Below are positions 1 through 6,549 of a stretch of DNA of 7,742 bases, piece by piece. The DNA is taken from contig JANYAJ010000070.1 in assembly GCA_025361385.1 (NCBI GenBank), positions 1-7,742 on the forward strand, read 5' to 3'. Numbering within the stretch: the first letter of the stretch is position 1; each line of letters starts with the position of its first letter. The notes beneath the pieces are model-generated. The model did no database searches. It was not told where the DNA came from and saw nothing but the letters and a program-made list of their open reading frames with translations. Made by a program: the position numbers and the translations under genes. This DNA is from Nitrospira sp. GTDB taxonomy: Bacteria; Nitrospirota; Nitrospiria; Nitrospirales; Nitrospiraceae.

Positions 1-174
1 GCATCGAAATGTCCCAGGGATGCCTTATTCATGGATTTTGACACGCAGCGTCTTGTGGTGACGACTGAGCGTTGTGTTGGGTGTGGGTTGTGCGAACAAG
101 TGTGTCGAACCGTGAACGATCACGTGGCCATTCGAGTCACACCATACAGATTGTTGGCGCAGTCGTTTTCTTAA
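1..174 (+). CDS. [4Fe-4S] ferredoxin-type protein, C-terminal end only (possibly MauM/NapG-like)
   Basis: Only the last 57 codons are visible; reading frame 1 is open from the window edge to TAA at 172-174. Near the start is a Cys-Pro pair (residues 4-5 of the visible part), typical of the last ligand of one iron-sulfur cluster. It is followed by a complete Cx2Cx2Cx3C motif (CVGCGLCEQVC), which in bacterial ferredoxins binds a [4Fe-4S] cluster, with Arg in place of the usual Pro after the last Cys. The ending HVAIRVTP resembles the end of polyferredoxins of the MauM/NapG type. The role would be electron transfer; the partner is not visible. It lies upstream of a molybdoenzyme chaperone and a haem subunit, which fits an accessory electron carrier of a nitrite oxidoreductase-like complex, but the promoter at 295-323 suggests the following genes are transcribed separately. 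Ferredoxin-type is secure; the exact subfamily and cell location are not. Confidence 0.8.
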   Translation, partial: ASKCPRDALFMDFDTQRLVVTTERCVGCGLCEQVCRTVNDHVAIRVTPYRLLAQSFS

Positions 175-294
175 TGCACGGGAACACGCCAGAGTGCAAG
201 ATGGAAAATTGGAGAGAAATTGTGCGTATCATGAGGGAGGATAAGTTGAGAAATCATGGTCTTAGATTATCCCTTGCAAAGGGTGAGATCCCGC

Positions 295-323
295 TTGACA
301 ACCCCTGGACCTTTACCTATCAT
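295..323 (+). promoter_or_regulatory. Sigma70-type promoter for the TorD-like chaperone gene
   Basis: TTGACA at 295-300 (perfect -35) and TATCAT at 318-323 (5 of 6 of the -10 consensus) are separated by 17 bp, the ideal spacing. Transcription would start near 330 and leave a leader of about 75 bases before the ATG at 406. The surrounding spacer (175-405) holds no convincing gene. By hand count it is about 45% G+C from 181 to 300, lower than the flanking genes, as expected for a regulatory region. This is sequence match only; no transcript data. Confidence 0.6.
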
Positions 324-390
324 ACGCGAACCTGTGCCAAAGGTTTGACCTCAAGTGCCCGGAAAATTGATGTGGGCAACAGGGTTGACC

Positions 391-396
391 GAGGAG
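391..396 (+). promoter_or_regulatory. Ribosome binding site that fixes the chaperone start at 406
   Basis: GAGGAG lies 9 bases before the ATG at 406. The longer open frame begins with an ATG at 355 that has no Shine-Dalgarno sequence in front of it, so the start at 406 is preferred. Confidence 0.7.
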
Positions 397-405
397 CTGA
401 TTCTC

Positions 406-1377
406 ATGACGAGTAAACAGCCGGTACAAATAAATTCTCCAGCCGTGGCCGCGGTCATTCCAACTCCGCCGGCCATTAAAGACTCGCCTGCAGTCGAACG
501 CGCGCTCAATCGCAGTAAGCTCTATCTCCTCGTGTCTTGGAGCCTGCTCTATCCCGAAGACGACGAATTTCTTGATTACGTACAATGTGGAGAGTTTGTC
601 GAGGATGGGCGAGCGGCGATCGATACCTTAGACCAGGTGCTCGACGGCATCGGCGGTGAGCGGGCCAAGCAAAAGCTGGTGCTTTTGCGCAAGCAGTTCG
701 ATCAGGTCGGGAAAGTTGTCGCGTCAGAATGTGCCAACTGGCAGCTCATCGATCTGCAGGCCGAGCATCGTCGAGTCTTCAGTAATGTCATCACCCTCGA
801 TTGCCCTCCTTACGAAACGCTCTTCGGCAACGACCACGTGTTTGCCCAATCGCAAGTCATGGGCGATATCGCAGGATTCTACCGTGCGTTTGGGGTAGAG
901 TTGTCCAAGGATATCCATGAGCGACTGGATCATTTAAGCGTTGAGTTCGAGTTCATGCATTTTCTAGCCTACAAAGAATCCTACTCCCGCTGTCACGATG
1001 GTGCGGACAAGACACAGATCGTCCTGGATGCGCAGAAAAAATTCGTGAAGAATCATATCGGCCGGTGGGTCCCGCTGTTTTGCCTGATGTTGGGGAAGAA
1101 GGCCGATTCCGGTTTGTACAAACACGTGGCGGACTTGATGGCGGAATGGATGGATTTCGAAGCGGCGTTCCTGGGTGTAATTCCGCAACCCTATTCGGAA
1201 ACCGATTATCGCCCGGCAACGTTTAATGCGCCGGAAGGCCAGACCTACGAGTGCGGTGCGCAAGATCAAGGAAACGAACTGAGCCTGTTGCTGAACGAAG
1301 TGGGCGCTGAGTCATTCTTAGATAAAAATGATCAGGGCAAAGACAAGGAGGAGGGGGGGCCAACTGGAACCGCCTAA
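406..1377 (+). CDS. TorD/NarJ-family molybdoenzyme maturation chaperone (type II DMSO reductase type)
   Basis: Predicted 323-residue, soluble, cytoplasmic, mostly helical protein. TorD-family chaperones bind the apo-catalytic subunit of a molybdenum enzyme, hold back Tat export and help molybdopterin insertion. Visible hallmarks are LQAEHRRVFSN (117-127), CPPYETLFG (133-141), MGDIAGFYRAFGVE (152-165) and ERLDHLSVEFEFM (172-184), the region that holds the conserved Asp-His pair and helical core of the family. A later helix, FVKNHIGRWVPLF (213-225), is also typical. The protein is longer than usual TorD/DmsD members (about 200-230 residues). It has a Pro/Ala-rich N-terminal extension of about 30 residues and a charged, Gly-rich tail after about residue 265. 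The gene lies 98 bp upstream of the haem subunit gene, so its client is probably the nitrite oxidoreductase alpha subunit or a related enzyme encoded outside the window; the client is inferred. A run of seven G (1353-1359) sits near the 3' end. Confidence 0.88.
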   Translation: MTSKQPVQINSPAVAAVIPTPPAIKDSPAVERALNRSKLYLLVSWSLLYPEDDEFLDYVQCGEFVEDGRAAIDTLDQVLDGIGGERAKQKLVLLRKQFDQVGKVVASECANWQLIDLQAEHRRVFSNVITLDCPPYETLFGNDHVFAQSQVMGDIAGFYRAFGVELSKDIHERLDHLSVEFEFMHFLAYKESYSRCHDGADKTQIVLDAQKKFVKNHIGRWVPLFCLMLGKKADSGLYKHVADLMAEWMDFEAAFLGVIPQPYSETDYRPATFNAPEGQTYECGAQDQGNELSLLLNEVGAESFLDKNDQGKDKEEGGPTGTA

Positions 1378-1381
1378 CCGT

Positions 1382-1410
1382 TTGTCTGTATTTATGGGGG
1401 TCTCTATTCT
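1382..1410 (+). promoter_or_regulatory. Possible weak promoter in front of nxrC
   Basis: TTGTCT (1382-1387) and TATTCT (1405-1410) are 17 bp apart, each matching 4 of 6 consensus bases. There is no terminator between the chaperone gene and nxrC, so nxrC may also be read from the promoter at 295-323. The match is weak and could be chance. Confidence 0.3.
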
Positions 1411-1475
1411 TTGTTTGTCGGCAGTTATCTTGGGCCACCGTTCTTAATCTTTTAATCGAGAGGAGGAGTAGTCCT

Positions 1476-2429
1476 ATGAGAGTAGTGCAGACACACAGTA
1501 AGCGTGTGGTGTTTGGCATTCTTCTCTCTGCGTTGATCGTCGGCGTGATGCTGACGATCGGGCAGGTGCCGTTGGCTGTCAGCCAACCGGTCACAATTCC
1601 GGCGAAGGCCATCAAGGGAGCGATTCCCATGGATGGCGCAAACCCGGTTTGGGAGAGTGTGCCTGGCGTGATTGTTCCGTTGAGCGGACAGCTGATCACC
1701 ACACCGATGCACCCGAATATTTCGGTGAAGTCGGTGTTCGTGAAAGCCATGACCAACGGTAAAGAAGTCGGCATGCGTTTGGAATGGAGCGACCAGACCA
1801 AGAACGATACGACGATTGGTCCCCAGGATTTCCGGGATCAGGCGGCGGTTATGTTCCCGGTCAACACGGCTGGAGCACCACCGTTCCAATGTATGGGCCA
1901 GTCGGGCGGCACCACCAACATTTGGCGGTGGAACGCAGAATGGCAGAAGGATCTCGGTAAGGATAGCGCGGGTATGTGGGACGTGGACGACCAATACCCT
2001 GGCATTTTCTGGGACTACTATTTTGAAGAGCCGGCTGGCGGCGTGACCTATCCTGACCGGATCGGTCGCAGCCTCGGGCCCTTCAATCCTGGTATCTGGT
2101 CTGGCAACATCATGTCCGATCCGACATTGCGTGTGAGCTCGGTCGAGGATCTCAACGCCAATGGTTTCAGCACCCTGACCACGCAAGCGCATCAGGATGT
2201 CATCGGAAACGGCGTGTGGGAGCCAGCAGGTTCCGTCAAGGGCGGTGGATACACTGGTCCAACCTGGCGCGTGGTGGTGAAGCGCTCGTTGGAAACCGGT
2301 GATGCCAACGATACCCAGTTCAAGGCGGGAATGTCTGTGCCCATCGCCTTCGCGGTGTGGGACGGCAACAACGTCGAGCGTAACGGCATGAAGGCGCTCT
2401 CCACCTGGTTTACCCTGAAGCTCCAGTAG
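1476..2429 (+). CDS. nxrC: Nitrite oxidoreductase gamma subunit candidate (periplasmic b-haem protein, ethylbenzene dehydrogenase-like)
   Basis: A 317-residue exported protein of the family of gamma subunits of type II DMSO-reductase enzymes (ethylbenzene, dimethylsulfide, chlorate, selenate and nitrite-oxidising enzymes). In these, one b-type haem passes electrons between the iron-sulfur beta subunit and the chain. The N-terminus is a Sec-type signal: basic start, hydrophobic core at about 11-26, likely cleavage after A-V-S (34-36). No twin-arginine motif is present. Met140 (in QCMGQSG) and Lys269 (in RVVVKRSLETGD) fall where the family has its Met and Lys haem ligands, assigned by eye. The closing IAFAVWDGNNVERNGMKALS (290-309) is a family signature. 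AGGAGG at 1461-1466 gives a strong ribosome site 9 bases before the ATG. A terminator follows. The name nxrC rests on resemblance to Nitrospira proteins and on context. A gamma subunit of another DMSO-reductase family enzyme is the main alternative, because Nitrospira genomes can hold several similar copies. Confidence 0.85.
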   Translation: MRVVQTHSKRVVFGILLSALIVGVMLTIGQVPLAVSQPVTIPAKAIKGAIPMDGANPVWESVPGVIVPLSGQLITTPMHPNISVKSVFVKAMTNGKEVGMRLEWSDQTKNDTTIGPQDFRDQAAVMFPVNTAGAPPFQCMGQSGGTTNIWRWNAEWQKDLGKDSAGMWDVDDQYPGIFWDYYFEEPAGGVTYPDRIGRSLGPFNPGIWSGNIMSDPTLRVSSVEDLNANGFSTLTTQAHQDVIGNGVWEPAGSVKGGGYTGPTWRVVVKRSLETGDANDTQFKAGMSVPIAFAVWDGNNVERNGMKALSTWFTLKLQ

Positions 2430-2437
2430 GGGAAACC

Positions 2438-2453
2438 GGTCTCTGGAGAGACC
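2438..2453 (+). other. Small hairpin just after the nxrC stop codon
   Basis: GGTCTC (2438-2443) and GAGACC (2448-2453) form a perfect 6-bp stem closed by TGGA. There is no T-run after it, so it is not a terminator by itself. It may protect the 3' end of the nxrC message or be chance. Confidence 0.3.
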
Positions 2454-2491
2454 ATCTCTTACCGCTAGGGTAGGAGGCAGAGCCAACAAGA

Positions 2492-2535
2492 AAACCCCAG
2501 TCCGGCGTGAAGCTGGGCTGGGGTTTCTCTTTTTT
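2492..2535 (+). terminator. Rho-independent terminator of the chaperone-nxrC unit
   Basis: The arms 2492-2506 and 2512-2526 pair along 15 bp (13 Watson-Crick, two G-U) around the loop GTGAA (2507-2511). The base of the stem is AAACCCCAG against CTGGGGTTT. The stem runs into CTCTTTTTTT up to 2535. It lies 62 bp after the nxrC stop codon and 165 bp before the next start codon, so it separates nxrC from the radical SAM gene. Confidence 0.9.
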
Positions 2536-2608
2536 AATGGCAGGCTGAAGAGTGCCGGCGTCAAGTCGTGACAGCCCCTCTCTAGGCGAGGAGCGGGACC
2601 TCCGAGGG

Positions 2609-2638
2609 TTGCATTTGGCCGATACCGGAGTGTATAAA
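2609..2638 (+). promoter_or_regulatory. Probable promoter of the radical SAM gene
   Basis: TTGCAT (2609-2614, 4 of 6) and TATAAA (2633-2638, 5 of 6) are 18 bp apart, just downstream of the terminator. The leader to the ATG at 2700 would be about 55 bases and is A/T-rich. The ribosome site is poor (GGTGGTGA at about 2686-2693). Confidence 0.45.
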
Positions 2639-2699
2639 ACGTTGTTCGATTTTATTGAGAAAACATCTTATTTTTCACTCCAGTTGGTGGTGATTTAGC

Positions 2700-4490
2700 A
2701 TGAAGGTTTCACTGCTCTTTCCTCCAACGTGGCATCCCTCACAGCCCTATCTGAGTCTTCCTTCATTGACGGGATTCCTCGTTCAGGGTGGCGTTTCGAA
2801 CGTTTCTCAACGCGATCTTGGGATCGAACTCTTAGACGGAGTGGTGACGCACTCCTACGGAGTGGAGCTGTATCAGGAGTTGCTCGATAAACGGCGAGCG
2901 CTAGAACAGAACCGAACCGGTGAAACTGGACCGGGAAGTGCCGAACATTTGGCGAGAGTGGTGGAGTCGCTGGACCGCTTTCCCTATCTCATTGATCGGA
3001 TTGAGCCGGCCAAAGAGACCCTTCGCGGGGAAGGCTTTTACGATATTGAATCCTACAAAGAAAGCCTCTTTCTCATCGACAAATGGCTGGAGGTGATCTC
3101 CACGGTCTATTTCCCGACTCGATTGACAGTCGTGGATAATCAGTTCGGCAACTGCTCCATCTATTCGTCCAAAGACCTGATGAAGATCATCAGGGATGAG
3201 ACGCAGAACCCCTACATCAAGCTGTTCCGTGAGCGATTCCTTCAGTCGATTATCCGTGACCAGCCGGATTTAATCGGTGTCTCGATTACGGCGACCTCGC
3301 AGATTATTCCTGGCCTGACACTCTGTCGTTTGATTAAGGAGGCGGCTCCCAATATCCATCTGACCATTGGCGGCAGTATCTTCACCAGATTGGTCGACAA
3401 CTTACGGCGCTGCCCGAGCCTCTTCGATCTGACCGACGATATTATTGTATTCGAGGGTGAAACGGCGTTGCTTGAACTCGTGAATCAGTTGGATGGGAAG
3501 AAAGATTTCAGCAAGGTTCCCAACCTGATTTATCGGCAGAATGGGAAGATCACGGTCAACCAGCCGTTCTACTCTGAGAATATCAACCAGTTGCCGGCGC
3601 CGAATTATGACGGCTTCCCGCTGGGCCTGTACCTGTCGCCGGAGCCGGTGTTGCCGGTGCAGTTTTCGCGCGGCTGCTACTACAAGGATTGTGCGTTCTG
3701 CGCCCTCACGCTGGATCACCAGAACTTCAGACAGAAAGAACCGGGACGAACCGTTGAGGAATTGGAATGGCTGAAGCAGCGCTATGGCGCGCAACGGTTC
3801 TTCTTTACCGACGAATGTTTCGCCCTCTCGCCGACCAAACGCCTGTGCCAGCAGATTATCGACAAGAAGCTGGACATTAAATGGACCTGCGAGATGCGTT
3901 TCGAGAAGCATCTGACACGTGAGCTCCTCGCGTCGATGCGGGATGCGGGTTGCCTGAAGATCGTATTCGGATTGGAGTCGTTCAACCAGCGGGTGATGGA
4001 TTTCATGAAGAAAGGGATCAAACAGGAATGGGTGCGGCGCATCGCCGACGATTGTGTCGACTTGGGGATCGCGGTACATTGTTACATCATCGTGGGGTTC
4101 CCGACTGAGAAGGAAGAGGAAGCCCGGGAGACGATGAATTTCATCGTCGAGAATAAGCGGCTCAACGAGTCGTACGGGTTCTCCTGCCAGCCCTGCCTCT
4201 TCGATTTGGAAAAAGAAGCCCCGATCATGAGCGATCCTGGCAGTTACGGCATCCGGCGCATCATGCGCCCGTCGGCAGAAGACCTCAGTCTTGGATTTTT
4301 CTATGAAGTGTCGGAAGGCATGACGCCGGATGAATCGGAAACCCTGTACCAGCATGTCTATGAAAAGGTCAGCGAGGTGGTGTGTGAGTTGCCCTTCAAC
4401 TACTCGATGGCCGATGGATTGCTGTATATCGCCAGGGCCAAGGCCCAGGCCCAGGAAGTGGGCGTGCCACAGCCGACAGGGTCGGAGTAA
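2700..4490 (+). CDS. B12-binding-domain-like radical SAM protein of unknown substrate
   Basis: A 596-residue cytoplasmic enzyme. Radical SAM proteins use a [4Fe-4S] cluster to cleave S-adenosylmethionine and start radical chemistry. The cluster ligands are Cys326, Cys331 and Cys334 in RGCYYKDCAFC. The spacing is Cx4Cx2C instead of the common Cx3Cx2C. The radical SAM barrel continues with FFFTDECF (367-374) and IVFGLESFNQRVMDFMKKGI (421-440), and IIVGFPTE (463-470) is the usual late barrel strand. The N-terminus (MKVSLLFPP, then PSLTGFLVQGG) and IGVSITATSQIIPGL (192-206) plus LTIGGS (221-226) look like a cobalamin-binding Rossmann domain. The DxHxxG motif that supplies the lower cobalt ligand is absent, and about 130 residues separate the two parts. 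After about residue 490 there is an uncharacterised C-terminal segment. It is bounded by its own promoter and lies between nxrC and the tatA unit. Its reaction (methylation, peptide or cofactor modification) cannot be told. Confidence 0.85.
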   Translation: MKVSLLFPPTWHPSQPYLSLPSLTGFLVQGGVSNVSQRDLGIELLDGVVTHSYGVELYQELLDKRRALEQNRTGETGPGSAEHLARVVESLDRFPYLIDRIEPAKETLRGEGFYDIESYKESLFLIDKWLEVISTVYFPTRLTVVDNQFGNCSIYSSKDLMKIIRDETQNPYIKLFRERFLQSIIRDQPDLIGVSITATSQIIPGLTLCRLIKEAAPNIHLTIGGSIFTRLVDNLRRCPSLFDLTDDIIVFEGETALLELVNQLDGKKDFSKVPNLIYRQNGKITVNQPFYSENINQLPAPNYDGFPLGLYLSPEPVLPVQFSRGCYYKDCAFCALTLDHQNFRQKEPGRTVEELEWLKQRYGAQRFFFTDECFALSPTKRLCQQIIDKKLDIKWTCEMRFEKHLTRELLASMRDAGCLKIVFGLESFNQRVMDFMKKGIKQEWVRRIADDCVDLGIAVHCYIIVGFPTEKEEEARETMNFIVENKRLNESYGFSCQPCLFDLEKEAPIMSDPGSYGIRRIMRPSAEDLSLGFFYEVSEGMTPDESETLYQHVYEKVSEVVCELPFNYSMADGLLYIARAKAQAQEVGVPQPTGSE

Positions 4491-4507
4491 ACGTGTTCTG
4501 TACGGCG

Positions 4508-4537
4508 TTGACCCTGCCTTTTCTCGATCGGTATAAT
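4508..4537 (+). promoter_or_regulatory. Strong sigma70-type promoter for the membrane-TPR-tatA-NHL unit
   Basis: TTGACC (4508-4513, 5 of 6) and a perfect TATAAT (4532-4537) are 18 bp apart. Transcription would start at about 4543-4545, just upstream of the ribosome site at 4551, giving a leader of only about 20 bases. No terminator is seen between the radical SAM stop codon (4490) and this promoter, so some read-through is possible. Confidence 0.7.
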
Positions 4538-4550
4538 TTGTCATTTCCTC

Positions 4551-4555
4551 AAGGG
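4551..4555 (+). promoter_or_regulatory. Ribosome binding site that favours the GTG start at 4564
   Basis: AAGGG ends 8 bases before the GTG at 4564. The other in-frame GTG (4555) overlaps this motif and has nothing suitable upstream, so the shorter protein is preferred. Confidence 0.55.
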
Positions 4556-4563
4556 TGTACAGC

Positions 4564-5685
4564 GTGACGGCTACGAATCCTACCATTGACCGGATAACCG
4601 GGAAGATCGGCGATCAATCCCTGTTGTTCCAGTACACGATCAAGCTTGTCTTGATTGTGTCCTTCTCGGAATTGATCCTCTATCGGCTTGTGTCACGGTT
4701 GGGGATGCATCTCAGCAAGTTGGCGCAGACACATGAGTGGATTATCCCGACTTTCACGGCATTGACGGAGATCGGGCAGTGGTTGCTCAACGTGGTCGCG
4801 ATTCTCTTGTTTCTCGCTTTGGCGGTAGGGGTGATCAATCGAATGGCTGGCCGCGGATTTGTCGGATCGAATAAGATCGTCATTCCCTGCGTGGTACTGC
4901 TGCTGCTCCTCACGGTGGGCTTCTTGTTGGTTCCTCCCGCCTTCCTGGGATCGGCCATCTATAATTCTGTCGCCTTGGTCGTCTTGATCTGCCTCATGAT
5001 GGAATACCTCTCCACCCACACTGAATGGTCGCATCGCGCGATGGGCGTGACCTATCTGCTGGGGATCGGGGGCTGGTTGTATTATCAGATCGTGTCGACG
5101 ACCTATAGTTTTATCGGAACCATAGCGGCCCCGCCATTCGTGTACGAAGCCCATCGTGGCGGCGAGGCCCTGATGGTCTTGTCCAGTATCCTCGTGTTCT
5201 GGGCCTACGGTCGGGGCGTGTCATTTCGGACGCGCAATCAGCGGCAACGCCGCCGCGCGATCTGGTTTTGGGCGACGGCCGTGTCATTTTTTACCATCAT
5301 GCTGTTCTTGGATTTTCTGCTTAATCGGTATGATCCAGGAATGGCCAACAACATTCGTAAAGCGGCGGACGGCATCGGGTGGATTTTCCAGTTTGGCATG
5401 GGCTACACGTTTTTTCTCCCCTTTGCGCTCTATATGACGGGCTTGTTGTGCTGGTCCTACACGGTGATTAAGTTGCTGACTATGGGACGGCTTGCCGGCT
5501 ACGGGATCGGACTGATGTTTATTGCCGGGTATGCGCTTCTCTATTCGAACTTGACGCTGATGGTGGTGCTCGGTGTGATGCTGTTGACGATGGACCGGTA
5601 TCGGCGTGACGCAACGGATCAGGCGCCGGCGACGAACGCTCCCATGATCAGCACGCCGGACTCATTGGCAGGCGGACATATCTAA
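4564..5685 (+). CDS. Polytopic inner-membrane protein of unknown function
   Basis: A 373-residue protein starting with GTG. I do not recognise its family. By eye there are nine or ten membrane segments, at about 25-45, 73-93, 105-124, 130-149, 159-178, 200-216, 232-253, 278-304 and 312-343 (the last long enough for two). A very basic loop at 217-231 (RGVSFRTRNQRQRRR) should face the cytoplasm. The C-terminal tail after about 345 is hydrophilic and Ala/Thr/Pro-rich. No Cxx CH haem site, Walker motif or clear transporter signature is seen. Histidines are few (His49, 57, 152, 157, 197 and 372), so an unrecognised cytochrome b is not excluded but not supported. It is the first gene after a strong promoter and precedes a TPR protein by 26 bp and tatA further on, suggesting a membrane partner of that group. 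Function is unassigned. Confidence 0.75.
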   Translation: MTATNPTIDRITGKIGDQSLLFQYTIKLVLIVSFSELILYRLVSRLGMHLSKLAQTHEWIIPTFTALTEIGQWLLNVVAILLFLALAVGVINRMAGRGFVGSNKIVIPCVVLLLLLTVGFLLVPPAFLGSAIYNSVALVVLICLMMEYLSTHTEWSHRAMGVTYLLGIGGWLYYQIVSTTYSFIGTIAAPPFVYEAHRGGEALMVLSSILVFWAYGRGVSFRTRNQRQRRRAIWFWATAVSFFTIMLFLDFLLNRYDPGMANNIRKAADGIGWIFQFGMGYTFFLPFALYMTGLLCWSYTVIKLLTMGRLAGYGIGLMFIAGYALLYSNLTLMVVLGVMLLTMDRYRRDATDQAPATNAPMISTPDSLAGGHI

Positions 5686-5711
5686 CGAACCTTTTTACTA
5701 TAGGGAATCGT

Positions 5712-6521
5712 ATGAACGAACCAACCTCTTCTGTTTCTGAGCCAAGCCAAGCCGTTGTCGATCCGGGTGATCAGCCATTGAACCCCGACGAAGAAATTCT
5801 CGAGATCGAAAAACTCTTGGCAACCGAGCCCGACGATTTTCAGGCCCGCTGCCGATTGGGCGAGCTCTATTTCAGCAAAGGCCGGATGGACGATGCGCTC
5901 GTCGAGGTTAAGAAATCGATCGAGATGGCGGAGGGGCTCCGCGCAGAAATGAATCGCTCGCTCGCGATGTACTATTCGAATTTGGGCACGATCTACGCGA
6001 CGAAGGCCATGACGGACGAAGCGGAAGTCGAATTCAAACATGCGCTCGACGTGTTTCCTCACGATGTGCTGGCGCTCTTCAATCTCGGCCGGGTCTATGC
6101 GGACAAAAAGAAGTTCATGGAAGCCAAGGATTTCTACGAGCGTCTTGTCGAAATCACGCCGGACGATCCCATGGCTTGGTACAATCTTGCAGGCGTCTAT
6201 GTCGAACTCGATAATCCCCAGGTGTCGGACTACAACACCATCGACATGGCCATCCAATGTTATATCCGCACGCTTGAGCTGGACCCGAAGCACTTGGAGG
6301 GCAGTTTCAAGCTGATGGAGCTGGCGATGAATCACAAGAAGACCGATCTCGCCATCAAGGTAATGGAAGATGCCGTCGAGCAGAATCCAGAGGAGCCGCT
6401 GGCCTACTACAACTTGATCAGCGTCTACGACAAGGCCAAGATGTTCGAGCAGGCCGAGCAGGCGAGGAATCGGTTGAAGGAGCGGTTTTCCAAGCGGGCC
6501 AAAGAGACCAGCGCATCCTGA
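5712..6521 (+). CDS. Cytoplasmic tetratricopeptide-repeat (TPR) protein
   Basis: A 269-residue protein without signal peptide or membrane segment, so probably cytoplasmic. It contains about five to six TPR units, helical hairpins that bind other proteins: around 43-76 ([20 protein letters not shown]), 86-117 ([20 protein letters not shown]), 118-151 ([20 protein letters not shown]), 154-192, a weaker one near 195-226, and 229-260 ([20 protein letters not shown]). The fourth repeat carries an insertion of about nine residues around QVSDYNTID (170-178). The first 40 residues are acidic and probably disordered. AGGGA (5702-5706) lies only 5 bases before the ATG. The gene lies 26 bp after the membrane protein and 28 bp before tatA, so co-transcription is likely. 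The role is scaffolding or assembly at most; partners are unknown. Confidence 0.85.
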   Translation: MNEPTSSVSEPSQAVVDPGDQPLNPDEEILEIEKLLATEPDDFQARCRLGELYFSKGRMDDALVEVKKSIEMAEGLRAEMNRSLAMYYSNLGTIYATKAMTDEAEVEFKHALDVFPHDVLALFNLGRVYADKKKFMEAKDFYERLVEITPDDPMAWYNLAGVYVELDNPQVSDYNTIDMAIQCYIRTLELDPKHLEGSFKLMELAMNHKKTDLAIKVMEDAVEQNPEEPLAYYNLISVYDKAKMFEQAEQARNRLKERFSKRAKETSAS

Positions 6522-6549
6522 TTTACCCATTCGTACGGAGGAACACACC

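Noticed and set aside
72..416. A 114-codon open frame, and its shorter version from the ATG at 201
   Set aside because: Its first third overlaps the ferredoxin coding frame, which has a clear cysteine motif. The rest covers the promoter region, lacks a ribosome site and resembles no protein.
1394..1447. Tiny open frame of 17 codons between the chaperone gene and nxrC
   Set aside because: It is hydrophobic, but there is no ribosome site at a usable distance and it lies across the candidate nxrC promoter region.
1452..2564. Long minus-strand open frame of 370 codons opposite nxrC
   Set aside because: It is antisense to a gene with a signal peptide and family motifs. Its translation is rich in Arg, His and Pro without domain features, as usual for a shadow in G+C-rich DNA, and it runs across the terminator.
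4432..4458. Short GGCCCA-type direct repeats at the 3' end of the radical SAM gene
   Set aside because: They encode a plain Ala/Gln/Lys tail and are too few and short to be a meaningful repeat.
3402..4586. Minus-strand open frame of 394 codons opposite the radical SAM gene
   Set aside because: It overlaps a gene with intact radical SAM motifs, shows no recognisable domain, and its upstream end covers the promoter at 4508-4537.
5665..5701. TTGGCA and TACTAT as a promoter for the TPR gene
   Set aside because: The spacing is 25 bp, too long for sigma70; the -10-like motif alone is not enough.
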